A DNA stretch of 64,000 nucleotides from Acidobacteriota bacterium (GTDB lineage: Bacteria > Acidobacteriota > Terriglobia > UBA7540), in contig JAKCCV010000017.1 of assembly GCA_021838785.1 (NCBI GenBank), positions 19,431 to 83,430 of the forward strand, read 5' to 3'. The notes beneath the pieces are model-generated. The model was not told the origin of the DNA, ran no database searches, and saw only the letters and a list, made by a program, of their open reading frames with translations. Shown here piece by piece: positions 36,193 through 44,826 of this stretch. How positions within the stretch are numbered: position 1 is the stretch's first letter; each line of letters begins with the position of its first letter. Made by a program: the position numbers and the translations under genes.

Positions 36193-39100
36193 TTAGTCCT
36201 CGAACGCGGTGGAGGGCCGTAGCTCGCCGCGTCGGAGGGCGCGCTCCTTAAGCATGGCGAAAAAGATGGGAATCAGCAGCAGCACGGCGATGGAAGAGGT
36301 GACCATGCCGCCCACAATGGGCGCGGCGATGGGCTTCATCACATCCGAGCCGATGCCGGTTTCCCAAAGGATGGGCCCCAGGCTCGCAATGACGCAGGCA
36401 ACGGTCATCAGCTTAGGCCGCAGGCGATGCACGGCGCCTTCGATGGTGGCGGCTTCAATGTCCTCGTGCTGAAGGGGACGGCCCGAAGCCAGACGGCGGT
36501 CCAGCGCCTCGTGCAAATAGACCATCATCACGACGCCGGTTTCGACGGCGATGCCAAACAAATCAATGTAGCCGACCCAGACCGCGACGCTAAACAAGTA
36601 GCCCATCAGCCATTGCAAAATGAGGCCGCCCGTGAGCGCGAAAAACGTGGGGAAAAACAACATGGCGGCTTCGGCGGTGGAATGAAAGACCATGTAGAGC
36701 AAGAGAAAGATAACGAAGAACACGATGGGAACAATCAACTCCAGGCGTTTCTTGGCGCGCAACTCGAACTCGTATTCGCCCGACCAATGGTAAGTGTAGC
36801 CGGGTGGGAGCTTCAGCTTCTGGTCGAGCCTTCGGGTGGCGCGCTCGACAAAGCCGCCGTAGTTCGAGGTGTTCAGATTCAGATAAATGTAGCCGGTGAG
36901 CTGCCCTTCTTCGTCGCGGATGCTCGACGGGCCTCGCGAGAAATAAATCCGGGCGACCTCGCCAAGGGGAATCTGCGCGCCGGTGGGCGTGGCGATGACC
37001 ACTAGACGCAAGGCGTTCAAGTTGTCCCGAAAGTCGCGGTTGTAGCGCACGTTAATGGGAAACCGCTCGCGCCCCTGAATGTTCACGGCAATATCTTCGC
37101 CGCCGATGCCGGATTCGACGGCGCGTTGAACGTCCGCCACGGTGAGGCCGTAGCGGGCCGCTAGCGCGCGGTTCACTTGAATGTTGATGTAAAAGCCTTG
37201 GGCTACTTTTTCAGCAAAAGTTGACGCCACCTGGGGAATGGAAGAAAGGATTTGACTGATCTGGGCGCCGACGCGCTCAATGCCTTCCAAAGTTGGCCCT
37301 TGAACCTTCAGACCAAGGGGCGTTTTCATGCCGGTCAGTTCCATATCCAGGCGGTTTTCGACGGGCATGGTCCACGTGTTGGTGAGGCCGGGGAATTGCA
37401 GCTTGGCGTCCATCTGGCGAATGAGTTTGGAGTAAGTCATGCCGCGCGGCCACTCGTGGCGGGGTTTCAGCATGATCGTCGTGTCATACATGCTGAGGCC
37501 CGCATTATCCGTGGCGCTATTGGACCGCCCGACCGTGCCGAACACGCTTTTAACTTCAGGAAATGACTTGATGATGCGGTCTTGCTCCTGAAGCAACTGG
37601 GTTGCCTGGCCAATCGAAATGCCGGGCAACGAGGTGGGCATGTAGAGCGCGGATCCCTCAAACAGCGAGGGCATAAACTCGCTGCCAATACGCTCGGCAA
37701 GCGGAATGGACAAAAGGAGAAGCGCCAGGCTGAGGAGCAACGCCGTTTTCCGAAAGCGGAGGCAAAATCGCAGAATGGGCAGATAAATTGCCTGGGTGAA
37801 GCGCGAGACGAGGTTCTGGGACTCCGGGCGCAATTTGCCCCGGATGAAGATCAGCATGAGCACCGGCACGAGGGTGATGGACAAAATGGAGGCAAGGCTC
37901 ATGGAAAGAGTTTTGGTCCAGGCGAGCGGCCTGAACATGCGGCCTTCCTGCGCTTGCAAAAGAAAGACCGGAAGGAATGAAACAACAATGATGACCAGCG
38001 AGAAGAAAAGCGCCGGCCCGACCTCCTTCGCTGCATCAATCAGGATGCGGCGGCGCTCGCGCGCGGCGACCGGCGGGGGCGGCGCGGGAGATGGCGTGAT
38101 GGCGGTCGGCAGGGGACCGGCGGCTTGGTTTGCAACGTTGCTTGATGGTTCGTGCCCTGGCGAAGTGGAGGGCGGCTGCGATGAGCGCTCGGCAAGATGC
38201 CGGTAACCGTTCTCGACCATGACAATGGCCGCATCCACCAGCACGCCGATGGCGAGCGCGAGCCCTCCCAGCGACATGATGTTCGAGCTGACGTGAAGGT
38301 AATACATGGGGAGGAAGGAACCGACGACGGCAATCGGGATCGTCAGGATGGGAATCAAAGCGGAGCGAAAGTGGAAAAGAAAGATGATGATGACTAGGCT
38401 GACGACAAGCATCTCTTCCAGCAGGTCGCGCTTCAGGGTGTTGATGGAAGCCTCAATGAGGCCCGAACGGTCATAGCCCGCCTTGATTTCAATGCCGGGC
38501 GGCAGGGAGGAGCGAATTTGCGCGAGCTTTTTCTTGACGCCGTTGATGACCTGGAGGGCGTTCATGCCGTAGCGCATGACGACGATGCCGCCGACGGTTT
38601 GACCCTCGCCGTTCCAGTCCGCTGCCCCCTCGCGGATGTCCGGCCCAAACGACACCGTGCCAAGATCCCGGATGAGCACCGGAACGCCATTCTTCGTGGT
38701 GGCGACGGGGATATTGTCGAGGTCCTTTAAGGAGTGGAAGTAGCCAAGGCCGCGGACCATGTATTCCGCGCCGCCCAAATCGAGCACGCGACCGCCCACT
38801 TCGTTGGTGCTCTCGCGCACGCGCCGAATCACGCGGGAAAGCGGAATGTTGTAGGCGCGCAGTTTGTCGGGATCCAGCTTCACCTGATATTGCCGCACGA
38901 AGCCGCCAATGGTGGCGACCTCCGCCACACCGGGGACCGTCTCAAGCTGGTACCGCAAATACCAGTCCTGCAAGGTCCGTAAATCCGCCAAGCTGTACTT
39001 GTGCGTGTGATCCACGAGCACATATTCATAAACCCAGCCGGCGCCGGTGGCGTCGGGGCCAATCACCGGATGGACGCCAGGCGGCAATTCGCCTTGAATT

Positions 39101-39447
39101 TCCTGCAGGTATTCGAGCACCCGCGAGCGCGCCCAGTACAAATTGGTTCCGCTCTGGAACACCACGAAGATGTAGGAATCCCCAAACATCGTTTGCGCGC
39201 GCACCGCCTTAACACGCGGCGCGGCGAGCATGGTGGTGGCGATAGGATAAGTCACCTGGTCTTCGATAATGTCAGGCGGCTCACCAGCCCATCGTGTGTG
39301 GATGATGACTTGAACGTCGGAAATGTCCGGCAAGGCGTCCAGAGGAATGTGCAACATGGACCAGAGACCCGCGAAAATCAGCAATGCCGTGCCGGTAAAA
39401 ACCAAAAAGCGATTGCGCGCGCACCAGTCAATCCAGCGAGGAATCAT
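36193..39447 (-). CDS. cusA: Heavy-metal RND efflux pump, CusA/CzcA family (probably Cu/Ag type)
   Basis: A 1084-residue inner-membrane proton-driven pump of the HME-RND family, with twelve predicted helices and two large periplasmic loops. Family marks include LPDISDVQVIIHTRWAG near the start, GVLVDAAIVMVENGYRHL and GIAVETGVVMMVYLHEAL. Met residues aligned with the CusA copper path are kept in ALYMPTSLPGIS and in TWTMPVENRLDMELTG, which favours monovalent Cu/Ag over Zn/Co. An unusual Pro/Ser-rich insert of about 45 residues sits in the central cytoplasmic loop (residues about 425-470). It abuts the adaptor gene directly and is the last gene of the operon. Confidence 0.93.
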   Translation of the reverse strand: MIPRWIDWCARNRFLVFTGTALLIFAGLWSMLHIPLDALPDISDVQVIIHTRWAGEPPDIIEDQVTYPIATTMLAAPRVKAVRAQTMFGDSYIFVVFQSGTNLYWARSRVLEYLQEIQGELPPGVHPVIGPDATGAGWVYEYVLVDHTHKYSLADLRTLQDWYLRYQLETVPGVAEVATIGGFVRQYQVKLDPDKLRAYNIPLSRVIRRVRESTNEVGGRVLDLGGAEYMVRGLGYFHSLKDLDNIPVATTKNGVPVLIRDLGTVSFGPDIREGAADWNGEGQTVGGIVVMRYGMNALQVINGVKKKLAQIRSSLPPGIEIKAGYDRSGLIEASINTLKRDLLEEMLVVSLVIIIFLFHFRSALIPILTIPIAVVGSFLPMYYLHVSSNIMSLGGLALAIGVLVDAAIVMVENGYRHLAERSSQPPSTSPGHEPSSNVANQAAGPLPTAITPSPAPPPPVAARERRRILIDAAKEVGPALFFSLVIIVVSFLPVFLLQAQEGRMFRPLAWTKTLSMSLASILSITLVPVLMLIFIRGKLRPESQNLVSRFTQAIYLPILRFCLRFRKTALLLSLALLLLSIPLAERIGSEFMPSLFEGSALYMPTSLPGISIGQATQLLQEQDRIIKSFPEVKSVFGTVGRSNSATDNAGLSMYDTTIMLKPRHEWPRGMTYSKLIRQMDAKLQFPGLTNTWTMPVENRLDMELTGMKTPLGLKVQGPTLEGIERVGAQISQILSSIPQVASTFAEKVAQGFYINIQVNRALAARYGLTVADVQRAVESGIGGEDIAVNIQGRERFPINVRYNRDFRDNLNALRLVVIATPTGAQIPLGEVARIYFSRGPSSIRDEEGQLTGYIYLNLNTSNYGGFVERATRRLDQKLKLPPGYTYHWSGEYEFELRAKKRLELIVPIVFFVIFLLLYMVFHSTAEAAMLFFPTFFALTGGLILQWLMGYLFSVAVWVGYIDLFGIAVETGVVMMVYLHEALDRRLASGRPLQHEDIEAATIEGAVHRLRPKLMTVACVIASLGPILWETGIGSDVMKPIAAPIVGGMVTSSIAVLLLIPIFFAMLKERALRRGELRPSTAFED

Positions 39448-41022
39448 TTACATACCTCCTGCCGCGGTGAGGGTCAATTGTTTGGCGGCAAGGGTTTGCC
39501 CGCCCTTTTGCGCGACGATGCTGACCTGCCAGGTGCCGCCGCTCGTCAGCTTGCCGTTTGCTTCGTAGATTCCTCCGCCCTTGTTGGCGAGCGGCACCAC
39601 CACGCGCATCGCGGACATGCCCATGGCGGGCATGGCCGGCATGAACAGCGTCAGGGTGACTTGGGCGCCGTCAATCGGTTTGCCGTCCGAGGCCGTCAAT
39701 TTCACGCGAAAAAGGTTGCGGCCCTTTTGAGGCGGCGAGGGGTTTGTCGTGAATTCAATGGACGCCCGTGCCCGCGCGGCGTTCATCGCGGCGGCGGCCC
39801 CGGCGCCCGGCGGTGGCGGCATGAACGAGCCGAGCGCGGCCTGAAGCTGGCTTTCCGAATCAATCAGGAAGTTGGCCGAAGTCACGATGCGCTCGCCCGG
39901 CTTGAGCCCTTTCAGCACGATGTACTCGCTGCCCGCCTGCGGCCCCAGCTCAACGTTTCTTGGCTCCAAATACCCGCCGCCGCGATCAATGAAGACGATA
40001 TTGTGCGTGCCCGTCTGGAAGACCCCCGAAGCCGGAATGACCAGATGCCGACCCAGCGGAATGCGCATTGTGACGTTAACGAACATGCCTGGCATGAGCT
40101 TCAGAGCAGAGTTCGAGAAGACCAGCCGCACCTTCACGGTTCGGGTGGTTGCGTTCACCGTCGGCCAGATGTAGTCCACGCGGCCGTAAAACGTGCGGCC
40201 GGGATAAGCATCCACAGTGACGCTGGCCGGGTCACCCCTTCTCACCTGCCCGATTTGGTTTTGGAAAACGTGAGCATAGACCCATACGGTAGAAAGATTG
40301 GCGATGGCATAAAGCCGCGTTTCCGGCCGCACGTACATTTGCGGCAAGGCGTTGCGTTCCGTAATGAAGCCGGAAACCGGAGCGTCAATTTCAAGCGCGC
40401 GCTGCACGTTGCCCGTGGTTTCAAGTCGTCGAATCTCGCGCGTCGGAATTTGCCACTGCTTCAGCCGTTCAACGGCCGCGTTGAGGAGCGACGTGGCCCC
40501 GGAAGCCACGCCCGGCACGCTGCTTGCGCCCAGCAGATTCCGGTTCTGTCGGGCGATCAAATATTCCTGCTCGGCCGTTACCAGCTCGGGGCTGTAGATG
40601 GTCAACAGAGGCCGACCTCGACGGATGTACTGGTAGGTGTAGTTCGCAAAGACCCGCTCAATCCAACCCGAAAAGCGGAGCTGGATATAGGAGAGCAGTT
40701 GCTCGTCCACGTCCACGTTGCCAACCGTGCGAATCGTATTGAAAACCGGCTTAAATTGCACGGTTCCAACCTTCACTCCGATGCGCTGCAAACGCTGCGG
40801 TGAAAGTTCGACTGCGGCGAGAGGAGCCTGCGCGGGCGGAAGCGTTGCGGACGCGTTGCCGCTCTGGCGGGCCGCAGCCGGTGTCGCCGGAGCTTGAACG
40901 GCTTGGGGCGGCCTCGCTCGACGGCGAAGCCACGGAGAGCGCCAAGCCACGTACGCGAGGGCGGCAGCGAGGCCGACGGCGATGACTAAGGTGGTCATGA
41001 AGGCAGTTCGGTAATTTTTCAT
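39448..41022 (-). CDS. cusB: RND efflux periplasmic adaptor with C-terminal FixH-like domain
   Basis: A 524-residue membrane-fusion protein of the CusB type. It has an N-terminal membrane anchor (about 8-27), adaptor beta-barrel and hairpin segments such as SGWIERVFANYTYQYIRRG and VSGFITERNALPQMYV, then a C-terminal extension from about residue 435 that resembles the YtkA/FixH domain. That extension contains the Met cluster MPAMPAMGMSAM, likely to bind Cu(I) or Ag(I). It would hand metal to the pump and bridge it to the outer-membrane channel. The stop is flush with the start of the pump gene. Confidence 0.9.
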   Translation of the reverse strand: MKNYRTAFMTTLVIAVGLAAALAYVAWRSPWLRRRARPPQAVQAPATPAAARQSGNASATLPPAQAPLAAVELSPQRLQRIGVKVGTVQFKPVFNTIRTVGNVDVDEQLLSYIQLRFSGWIERVFANYTYQYIRRGRPLLTIYSPELVTAEQEYLIARQNRNLLGASSVPGVASGATSLLNAAVERLKQWQIPTREIRRLETTGNVQRALEIDAPVSGFITERNALPQMYVRPETRLYAIANLSTVWVYAHVFQNQIGQVRRGDPASVTVDAYPGRTFYGRVDYIWPTVNATTRTVKVRLVFSNSALKLMPGMFVNVTMRIPLGRHLVIPASGVFQTGTHNIVFIDRGGGYLEPRNVELGPQAGSEYIVLKGLKPGERIVTSANFLIDSESQLQAALGSFMPPPPGAGAAAAMNAARARASIEFTTNPSPPQKGRNLFRVKLTASDGKPIDGAQVTLTLFMPAMPAMGMSAMRVVVPLANKGGGIYEANGKLTSGGTWQVSIVAQKGGQTLAAKQLTLTAAGGM

Positions 41023-41101
41023 GGTGCGGCTCCTCCTTCGGGTTCCTCGATGGCCGCGCGGGCCGGACAGCTTGCCCTGGCGGCCAGGCGAGTCCGGCTG
41101 G

Positions 41102-42457
41102 CTAGGGCAGCTTGATTCCGGTGAGCTGCTCGATTTTGGCTATCGCGATCTCGTGATGGGCCATGGTCTGCCAATACTCCAGGTTCAAATTCAGCACCTC
41201 AAGGAATGACGACAGCAGCGATTGAAAATCCTCTTGACCTGTTTGATAAGCCGCCAAGCCGGCCTCGAAACTTGCTTGCGCTTGCGGAATCAGCCCTTGA
41301 CGATAAATCGTGATGGTTTTGGCCGCGGCATCGGCAGCCAGATACCGCTGCTCAACCTCCGAGTAAGCCTGTTGGGTGGCCGCCTCGTAGTCGCGCTGTG
41401 AACGGCGAAGCTCTTCGGCGGCTTCGGCCAGTTCGGCCTGCTGGCGTCGCGTGCGATGGATCGGGAGCTTGACGCCGAACGTCACCATGTAGTAGTCGGG
41501 GAACGGAGCACCCGTGTGCTGCCACATGTATTGGAGGTTGAAGTCGGGATAGAAATCCTTCCGCGCCAGTTCCACGTTCAGGCTTTGGCGCCGCACCAAG
41601 TCCTGATCGAGGGCAATGGTCGGATTGCCCGCGCGGATACGGGCGAGCAACTGGCCGGTGGTGAAAGGCAATGTCGTTTCCTTCAGCGGCTCGGGCGCGA
41701 TGTCGGGCGATTCGGGCGGACGGTTGAGAAGCTGCTTGATTTCAGCTTCAAGCTGCCCCATGCGCTTATGGTGGTGAACGATCATGCGGAGCAATTGGGT
41801 GCGCTCAAGCTGCGCCTTGAGGACGTCCGCCTGGTTGCCCTCGCCGACGCGATACCGGGCCTCAGCGATCTTTTCAATCTGGGCTAGGAGCTTTCCGTCG
41901 CGACGAAGAATGCCGAGCGTTTTTGCGTAGTACGCCAGCTTGTAATAATCCTCTTCCAGTTTCTCGACCACCGCGCGACGAATGGCCCTCATCTGTTCGC
42001 CGTAAGCGGCCGCCTGGCGTCGAGCGGCTTCGCCGCGCAGGCGCAGTTTGCCGGGGAAGGGCAGGTTTTGCGAGACACCGAATCCGATATAAGCGAAATC
42101 GCTGCTCGAAAACCCCGCGAAGGGTCGCGGACTGCCCACCGAAAATTGCTGCACGGTGAATCGCGGGTCCGGAAGCGTGGATACTTGAGAGGGAACCTGC
42201 TCGGCCGCTTGCCAGGCGCGGCGCGCCGCGAGAATGCGAGGGTTGTTCTGCTCGGCTTCGCGCACCAACTGCGGGAGCGGCGTGGGGGGAACGGACGGCA
42301 TCCGTGCATGGAACCAGGAACTCGAAGACCCCGGCGCTTTCTGTTGTGATGGAGTCGGCGTCACAGCGGCTATGAGAAGGAACCCAATCATCCCAGCGAC
42401 CAATGAAAGGCGTTGGAGATGGCGTAACACGATCGGTAACCGGCGGCGCGAACTCAT
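41102..42457 (-). CDS. TolC-family outer-membrane efflux protein
   Basis: A 451-residue outer-membrane factor, the third part of the tripartite pump. It is exported (signal near residues 20-40) and has the duplicated helical pattern of the OEP family: LVREAEQNNPRILAARRAWQ in the first half and IRAGNPTIALDQDLVRRQS in the second. I take ATG 42457, which has GAGGAGG about 7 nt upstream and overlaps the stop of the gene before it (ATGA). A frame reaching 42514 lies inside that upstream gene. It lies 79 nt before the adaptor gene. Confidence 0.9.
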   Translation of the reverse strand: MSSRRRLPIVLRHLQRLSLVAGMIGFLLIAAVTPTPSQQKAPGSSSSWFHARMPSVPPTPLPQLVREAEQNNPRILAARRAWQAAEQVPSQVSTLPDPRFTVQQFSVGSPRPFAGFSSSDFAYIGFGVSQNLPFPGKLRLRGEAARRQAAAYGEQMRAIRRAVVEKLEEDYYKLAYYAKTLGILRRDGKLLAQIEKIAEARYRVGEGNQADVLKAQLERTQLLRMIVHHHKRMGQLEAEIKQLLNRPPESPDIAPEPLKETTLPFTTGQLLARIRAGNPTIALDQDLVRRQSLNVELARKDFYPDFNLQYMWQHTGAPFPDYYMVTFGVKLPIHRTRRQQAELAEAAEELRRSQRDYEAATQQAYSEVEQRYLAADAAAKTITIYRQGLIPQAQASFEAGLAAYQTGQEDFQSLLSSFLEVLNLNLEYWQTMAHHEIAIAKIEQLTGIKLP

Positions 42458-43170
42458 CGTTGGGTTCCTCCTCGAGGGCTCAGCCCGCGGAGACGGCGAG
42501 CGTAAACCAAGCACCAGAGCCGATCAAAAAGCCGCTCCGACATGGGCTGTTTGAGTTCAAAGTTGAAGATTTCGCGGTAGCCGCCGACGCGGAAGTGGTA
42601 GGGGTCGGGCCGAGCGATGGTTTCAATGTCCGCCCATCGCCAGCTTCGCGCGCCACGGCCCCTGGCGGTCAGGTAATCTATGCCGGTGGAGCGGAAACGC
42701 AGAACGCCGTTCGTTCCGCCTCCGCGCGTGGGATGGCGCGCCGCGAGCGAGGCAAAAGCGGGCGCATGAGGGTTGGGCACGCCGTTTTCACTCGGTTTTC
42801 CCACTTGGCGCGCGAGTTGAGCGGCTACCTGCGGCGGAATGGCCGTTCGCATATCGAAATGGAAACTTCGCGTGCCCGGCAAGTGCCACTTCCGGTTTTC
42901 GTAGCTGACCAGAACCAAGTGGTGCGGGCGAAGAGCAAAGGTTCTGATATCTTGAAAGGACCAAGATAGTGCGGGGCCCTCCGCCGGCTGGAACCCCACG
43001 CCCTTCGCCCCAATCCGCAAGGTGCCGCGCACCTTCCGCAACCCGTGATGCCAGATGGCCACCGATTGCCAATGGATCACGGACCGGCGGCGCGACAATC
43101 CTGCCGCCCTCAGACCGCCGAGCGGCAACAAAGACAAGGCTGCATAGAGCATCGTTCCTGACGCTTTCAT
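42454..43170 (-). CDS. Exported protein with two PH-like repeats, unknown function
   Basis: A 238-residue protein translationally coupled to the TolC gene by a 4-nt overlap. A short hydrophobic N-terminus (about 5-24) suggests export or anchoring. The rest seems to hold two copies of one module of about 60 residues: the first with GTLRIGAKGVGFQP, SWSFQDIRTFAL and HHLVLVSYENRKWH, the second with GVLRFRSTGIDYLT, SWRWADIETIAR and YHFRVGGYREIFNFEL. The order (beta hairpin, W-x-D/W-x-x-I, positive loop, aromatic strand) recalls PH/GRAM-like domains. I know no characterised homologue. A role in the metal efflux unit is inferred only from position. Confidence 0.7.
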   Translation of the reverse strand: MKASGTMLYAALSLLPLGGLRAAGLSRRRSVIHWQSVAIWHHGLRKVRGTLRIGAKGVGFQPAEGPALSWSFQDIRTFALRPHHLVLVSYENRKWHLPGTRSFHFDMRTAIPPQVAAQLARQVGKPSENGVPNPHAPAFASLAARHPTRGGGTNGVLRFRSTGIDYLTARGRGARSWRWADIETIARPDPYHFRVGGYREIFNFELKQPMSERLFDRLWCLVYARRLRGLSPRGGTQR

Positions 43171-43284
43171 GATTTCCTCCTGGGCCTAACTCACTTCACA
43201 CGTGGAGAGGTGCGCCGGCTGTGCGTAGGGTCACACCTCCGCCTTGCATTACGTAGCCGAACTCTCGAGGTGCGAACGCGGAAA

Positions 43285-43629
43285 CTAAATCAGCAGGATG
43301 GAGTTGAGGAGATAAATCGGAGGGGGTGAAGAACCGTTGGACAGCGGATGCTGCGGTAACGCGGCGCGGACGCGAACTGAACGTCCTTGCGCCCCGGCCT
43401 GCTCGAGCCGCGAAACCACCCACCGCACCGGCGCAACCTTATAAGGCGCTGCGGCCGCAAGCGAAGGCAACTCGGCGGCGCCGATCCGGCAGCAACTGGA
43501 AGGCCCGGAGCTGCAAGGCATATTGGCGCCGCGGCAGCAGGCGTTTCGGCGAGAGACGGCGCCTTGAAACTCGCACATCGCGGCGAGCAGTTGGCAAGCC
43601 ACCACCGCGATTGCTATCTCTTTGCGCAT
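43285..43629 (-). CDS. Small Cys-rich exported protein heading the efflux operon
   Basis: A 114-residue protein beginning MRKEIAIAVVACQ with a hydrophobic signal (about 4-18). A mature cysteine cluster follows, with NACCR, MPCSS and SCCRI within 17 residues, a pattern suited to metal binding. The frame is open farther upstream to 43836, but the signal peptide and a strong promoter at 43721-43749 place the start at ATG 43629. It is the first gene after that promoter, 114 nt before the PH-like gene, and in line with the CusCBA-type genes. A periplasmic Cu/Ag chaperone or sink is a fair guess. The ribosome site is weak, so a shorter or longer start is possible. Confidence 0.55.
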   Translation of the reverse strand: MRKEIAIAVVACQLLAAMCEFQGAVSRRNACCRGANMPCSSGPSSCCRIGAAELPSLAAAAPYKVAPVRWVVSRLEQAGAQGRSVRVRAALPQHPLSNGSSPPPIYLLNSILLI

Positions 43630-43720
43630 TCGTTGCACCCGCGCAGGGACGATGTCAGCCGATACTGCGAACTCCACGTGTTGGAACGTAGATTCGCTTG
43701 ACCCACCGACCAACGGGCGT

Positions 43721-43749
43721 ATTATAATAAACAGTGAATCCTTTCGCAA
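43721..43749 (-). promoter_or_regulatory. Strong sigma-70-like promoter of the metal efflux operon
   Basis: On the minus strand TTGCGA (43749-43744) and a perfect TATAAT (43726-43721) are separated by exactly 17 nt. The -10 continues into TACG. It lies about 90 nt before the Cys-rich gene and inside the short space shared with the divergent TPR gene. No metal-regulator binding palindrome is obvious at the spacer. Confidence 0.65.
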
Positions 43750-43814
43750 GGTGTGGGTTCGCGGCACCAGAGGCGCGAGAGCAAACCAAAGCCGGCCGCC
43801 GCAGGCGATAGCGG

Positions 43815-44414
43815 ATGAAGATTGAGACGATTGCAACCGCCATCATTTTCTTCGGGGTCGGTTTCATGGCCGGATACATTTACAAGACCGAGCGGTCGCA
43901 GGCTGCTCCGGGGAATGTAGCCATGGCGACGGCCGCTCCCTCTTCCAATGCCGCGGCCGGCTCGACTGCGGCGCTGCCTCCGGGTCACCCGCCTCTTGCC
44001 GAAGCGGCGGTGATTGATACTTTGCAGCAGCAGGCCGCCGCCAATCCCACCAACCCTGCGATTCCTCTCAAGCTCGCCAACTACTGCTATGATAAGCATC
44101 TCTACGAGTTGGCCATCAAGTGGTACCGAAAGACGCTCGAGCTCGATCCGAAGAATGTCAATGCCCGGACGGATCTGGGCACGGCGCTTTTTTACTCTGG
44201 GCGGCCGACGGATGCGATTCGAGAATATCAAAAGGCGCTGAGCATTGACCCGAACCATGAGCCAACCTTGTTTAACTTGATTATCGTGAACGCTGAAGGA
44301 ACGCACAATCTGCGGGAGGCTCAGCATTACTGGGAAATCCTCCATCGCCGTAATCCCAACTACCCCGGGCTCAAGCGCTTGCAGCAGGAATTGGCGCAGA
44401 TGTCCCGAGCTTAG
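43815..44414 (+). CDS. Membrane-anchored TPR-repeat protein
   Basis: A 199-residue protein with one N-terminal membrane helix (about 5-22), an Ala/Ser-rich linker, and about three tetratricopeptide repeats between residues 70 and 190 (for example LYELAIKWYRKTLELDPKN and TDAIREYQKALSIDPNH). This layout resembles CcmI/NrfG-type assembly factors and many other scaffold proteins. Its promoter must lie in the 65 nt next to the divergent efflux promoter, so the two units may be regulated together. The YHS gene follows 36 nt later. No specific partner can be named. Confidence 0.8.
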   Translation: MKIETIATAIIFFGVGFMAGYIYKTERSQAAPGNVAMATAAPSSNAAAGSTAALPPGHPPLAEAAVIDTLQQQAAANPTNPAIPLKLANYCYDKHLYELAIKWYRKTLELDPKNVNARTDLGTALFYSGRPTDAIREYQKALSIDPNHEPTLFNLIIVNAEGTHNLREAQHYWEILHRRNPNYPGLKRLQQELAQMSRA

Positions 44415-44450
44415 AGGCATCCTGGCGCACGCCGCCGTCGTCATAGAATT

Positions 44451-44744
44451 GTGATTGATCTTCTATCCTCTATTTTAGATGCGATTGTCGCCCTCACGCT
44501 GCTCTGGGCAATTTTTCGAGCATTGAGGAACTTGTTCGGCGGCCCGGCGCGAACCTTTGTGGGCTCCAAAAGCCACGGCAAGCCGGGGCCACGCCCCGCG
44601 CAGGGCCAGATGGTCCGTGACCCCGTCTGCGGAATGTTTGTCTCCACGGAACTCTCGCACCGTTTGGTCGAGGACGGAAAGACGCTTCACTTCTGCTCCG
44701 AAAAATGCCGCGAAACCTATCGGAAAAATGCCGTGAAGGCCTGA
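44451..44744 (+). CDS. YHS-domain (TRASH-like) metal-binding protein
   Basis: A 97-residue protein with an N-terminal membrane helix (about 5-24), a basic proline-rich linker and a C-terminal YHS domain. The domain shows DPVCGM with C60 and HFCSEKCRETY with C82 and C86, the usual cysteine set for heavy-metal binding. Such domains occur in copper and other metal handling proteins. It sits downstream of the TPR gene and opposite the RND efflux operon, which fits metal homeostasis. Start is GTG 44451; no strong ribosome site is seen. Confidence 0.82.
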   Translation: MIDLLSSILDAIVALTLLWAIFRALRNLFGGPARTFVGSKSHGKPGPRPAQGQMVRDPVCGMFVSTELSHRLVEDGKTLHFCSEKCRETYRKNAVKA

Positions 44745-44756
44745 GCGAAATGGATA

Positions 44757-44784
44757 TTGACAATCGCCGCCGCGAACTTATAAT
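44757..44784 (+). promoter_or_regulatory. Consensus sigma-70 promoter of thiD
   Basis: A perfect TTGACA (44757-44762) and a perfect TATAAT (44779-44784) stand 16 nt apart, giving a leader of only about 35 nt before thiD. The leader is too short for a TPP riboswitch. Confidence 0.7.
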
Positions 44785-44826
44785 CATCCCCCAGTTGATG
44801 AAATACCGTGATTCGCTAGCCAGAAA

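Noticed and set aside
43326..43701. Plus-strand frames opposite the Cys-rich gene
   Set aside because: They lack signal, ribosome site and family-like sequence, while the minus strand has a strong promoter and a signal peptide.
44785..44826. TPP riboswitch before thiD
   Set aside because: The promoter leaves a leader of only about 35 nt, and no TPP-box sequence is present.
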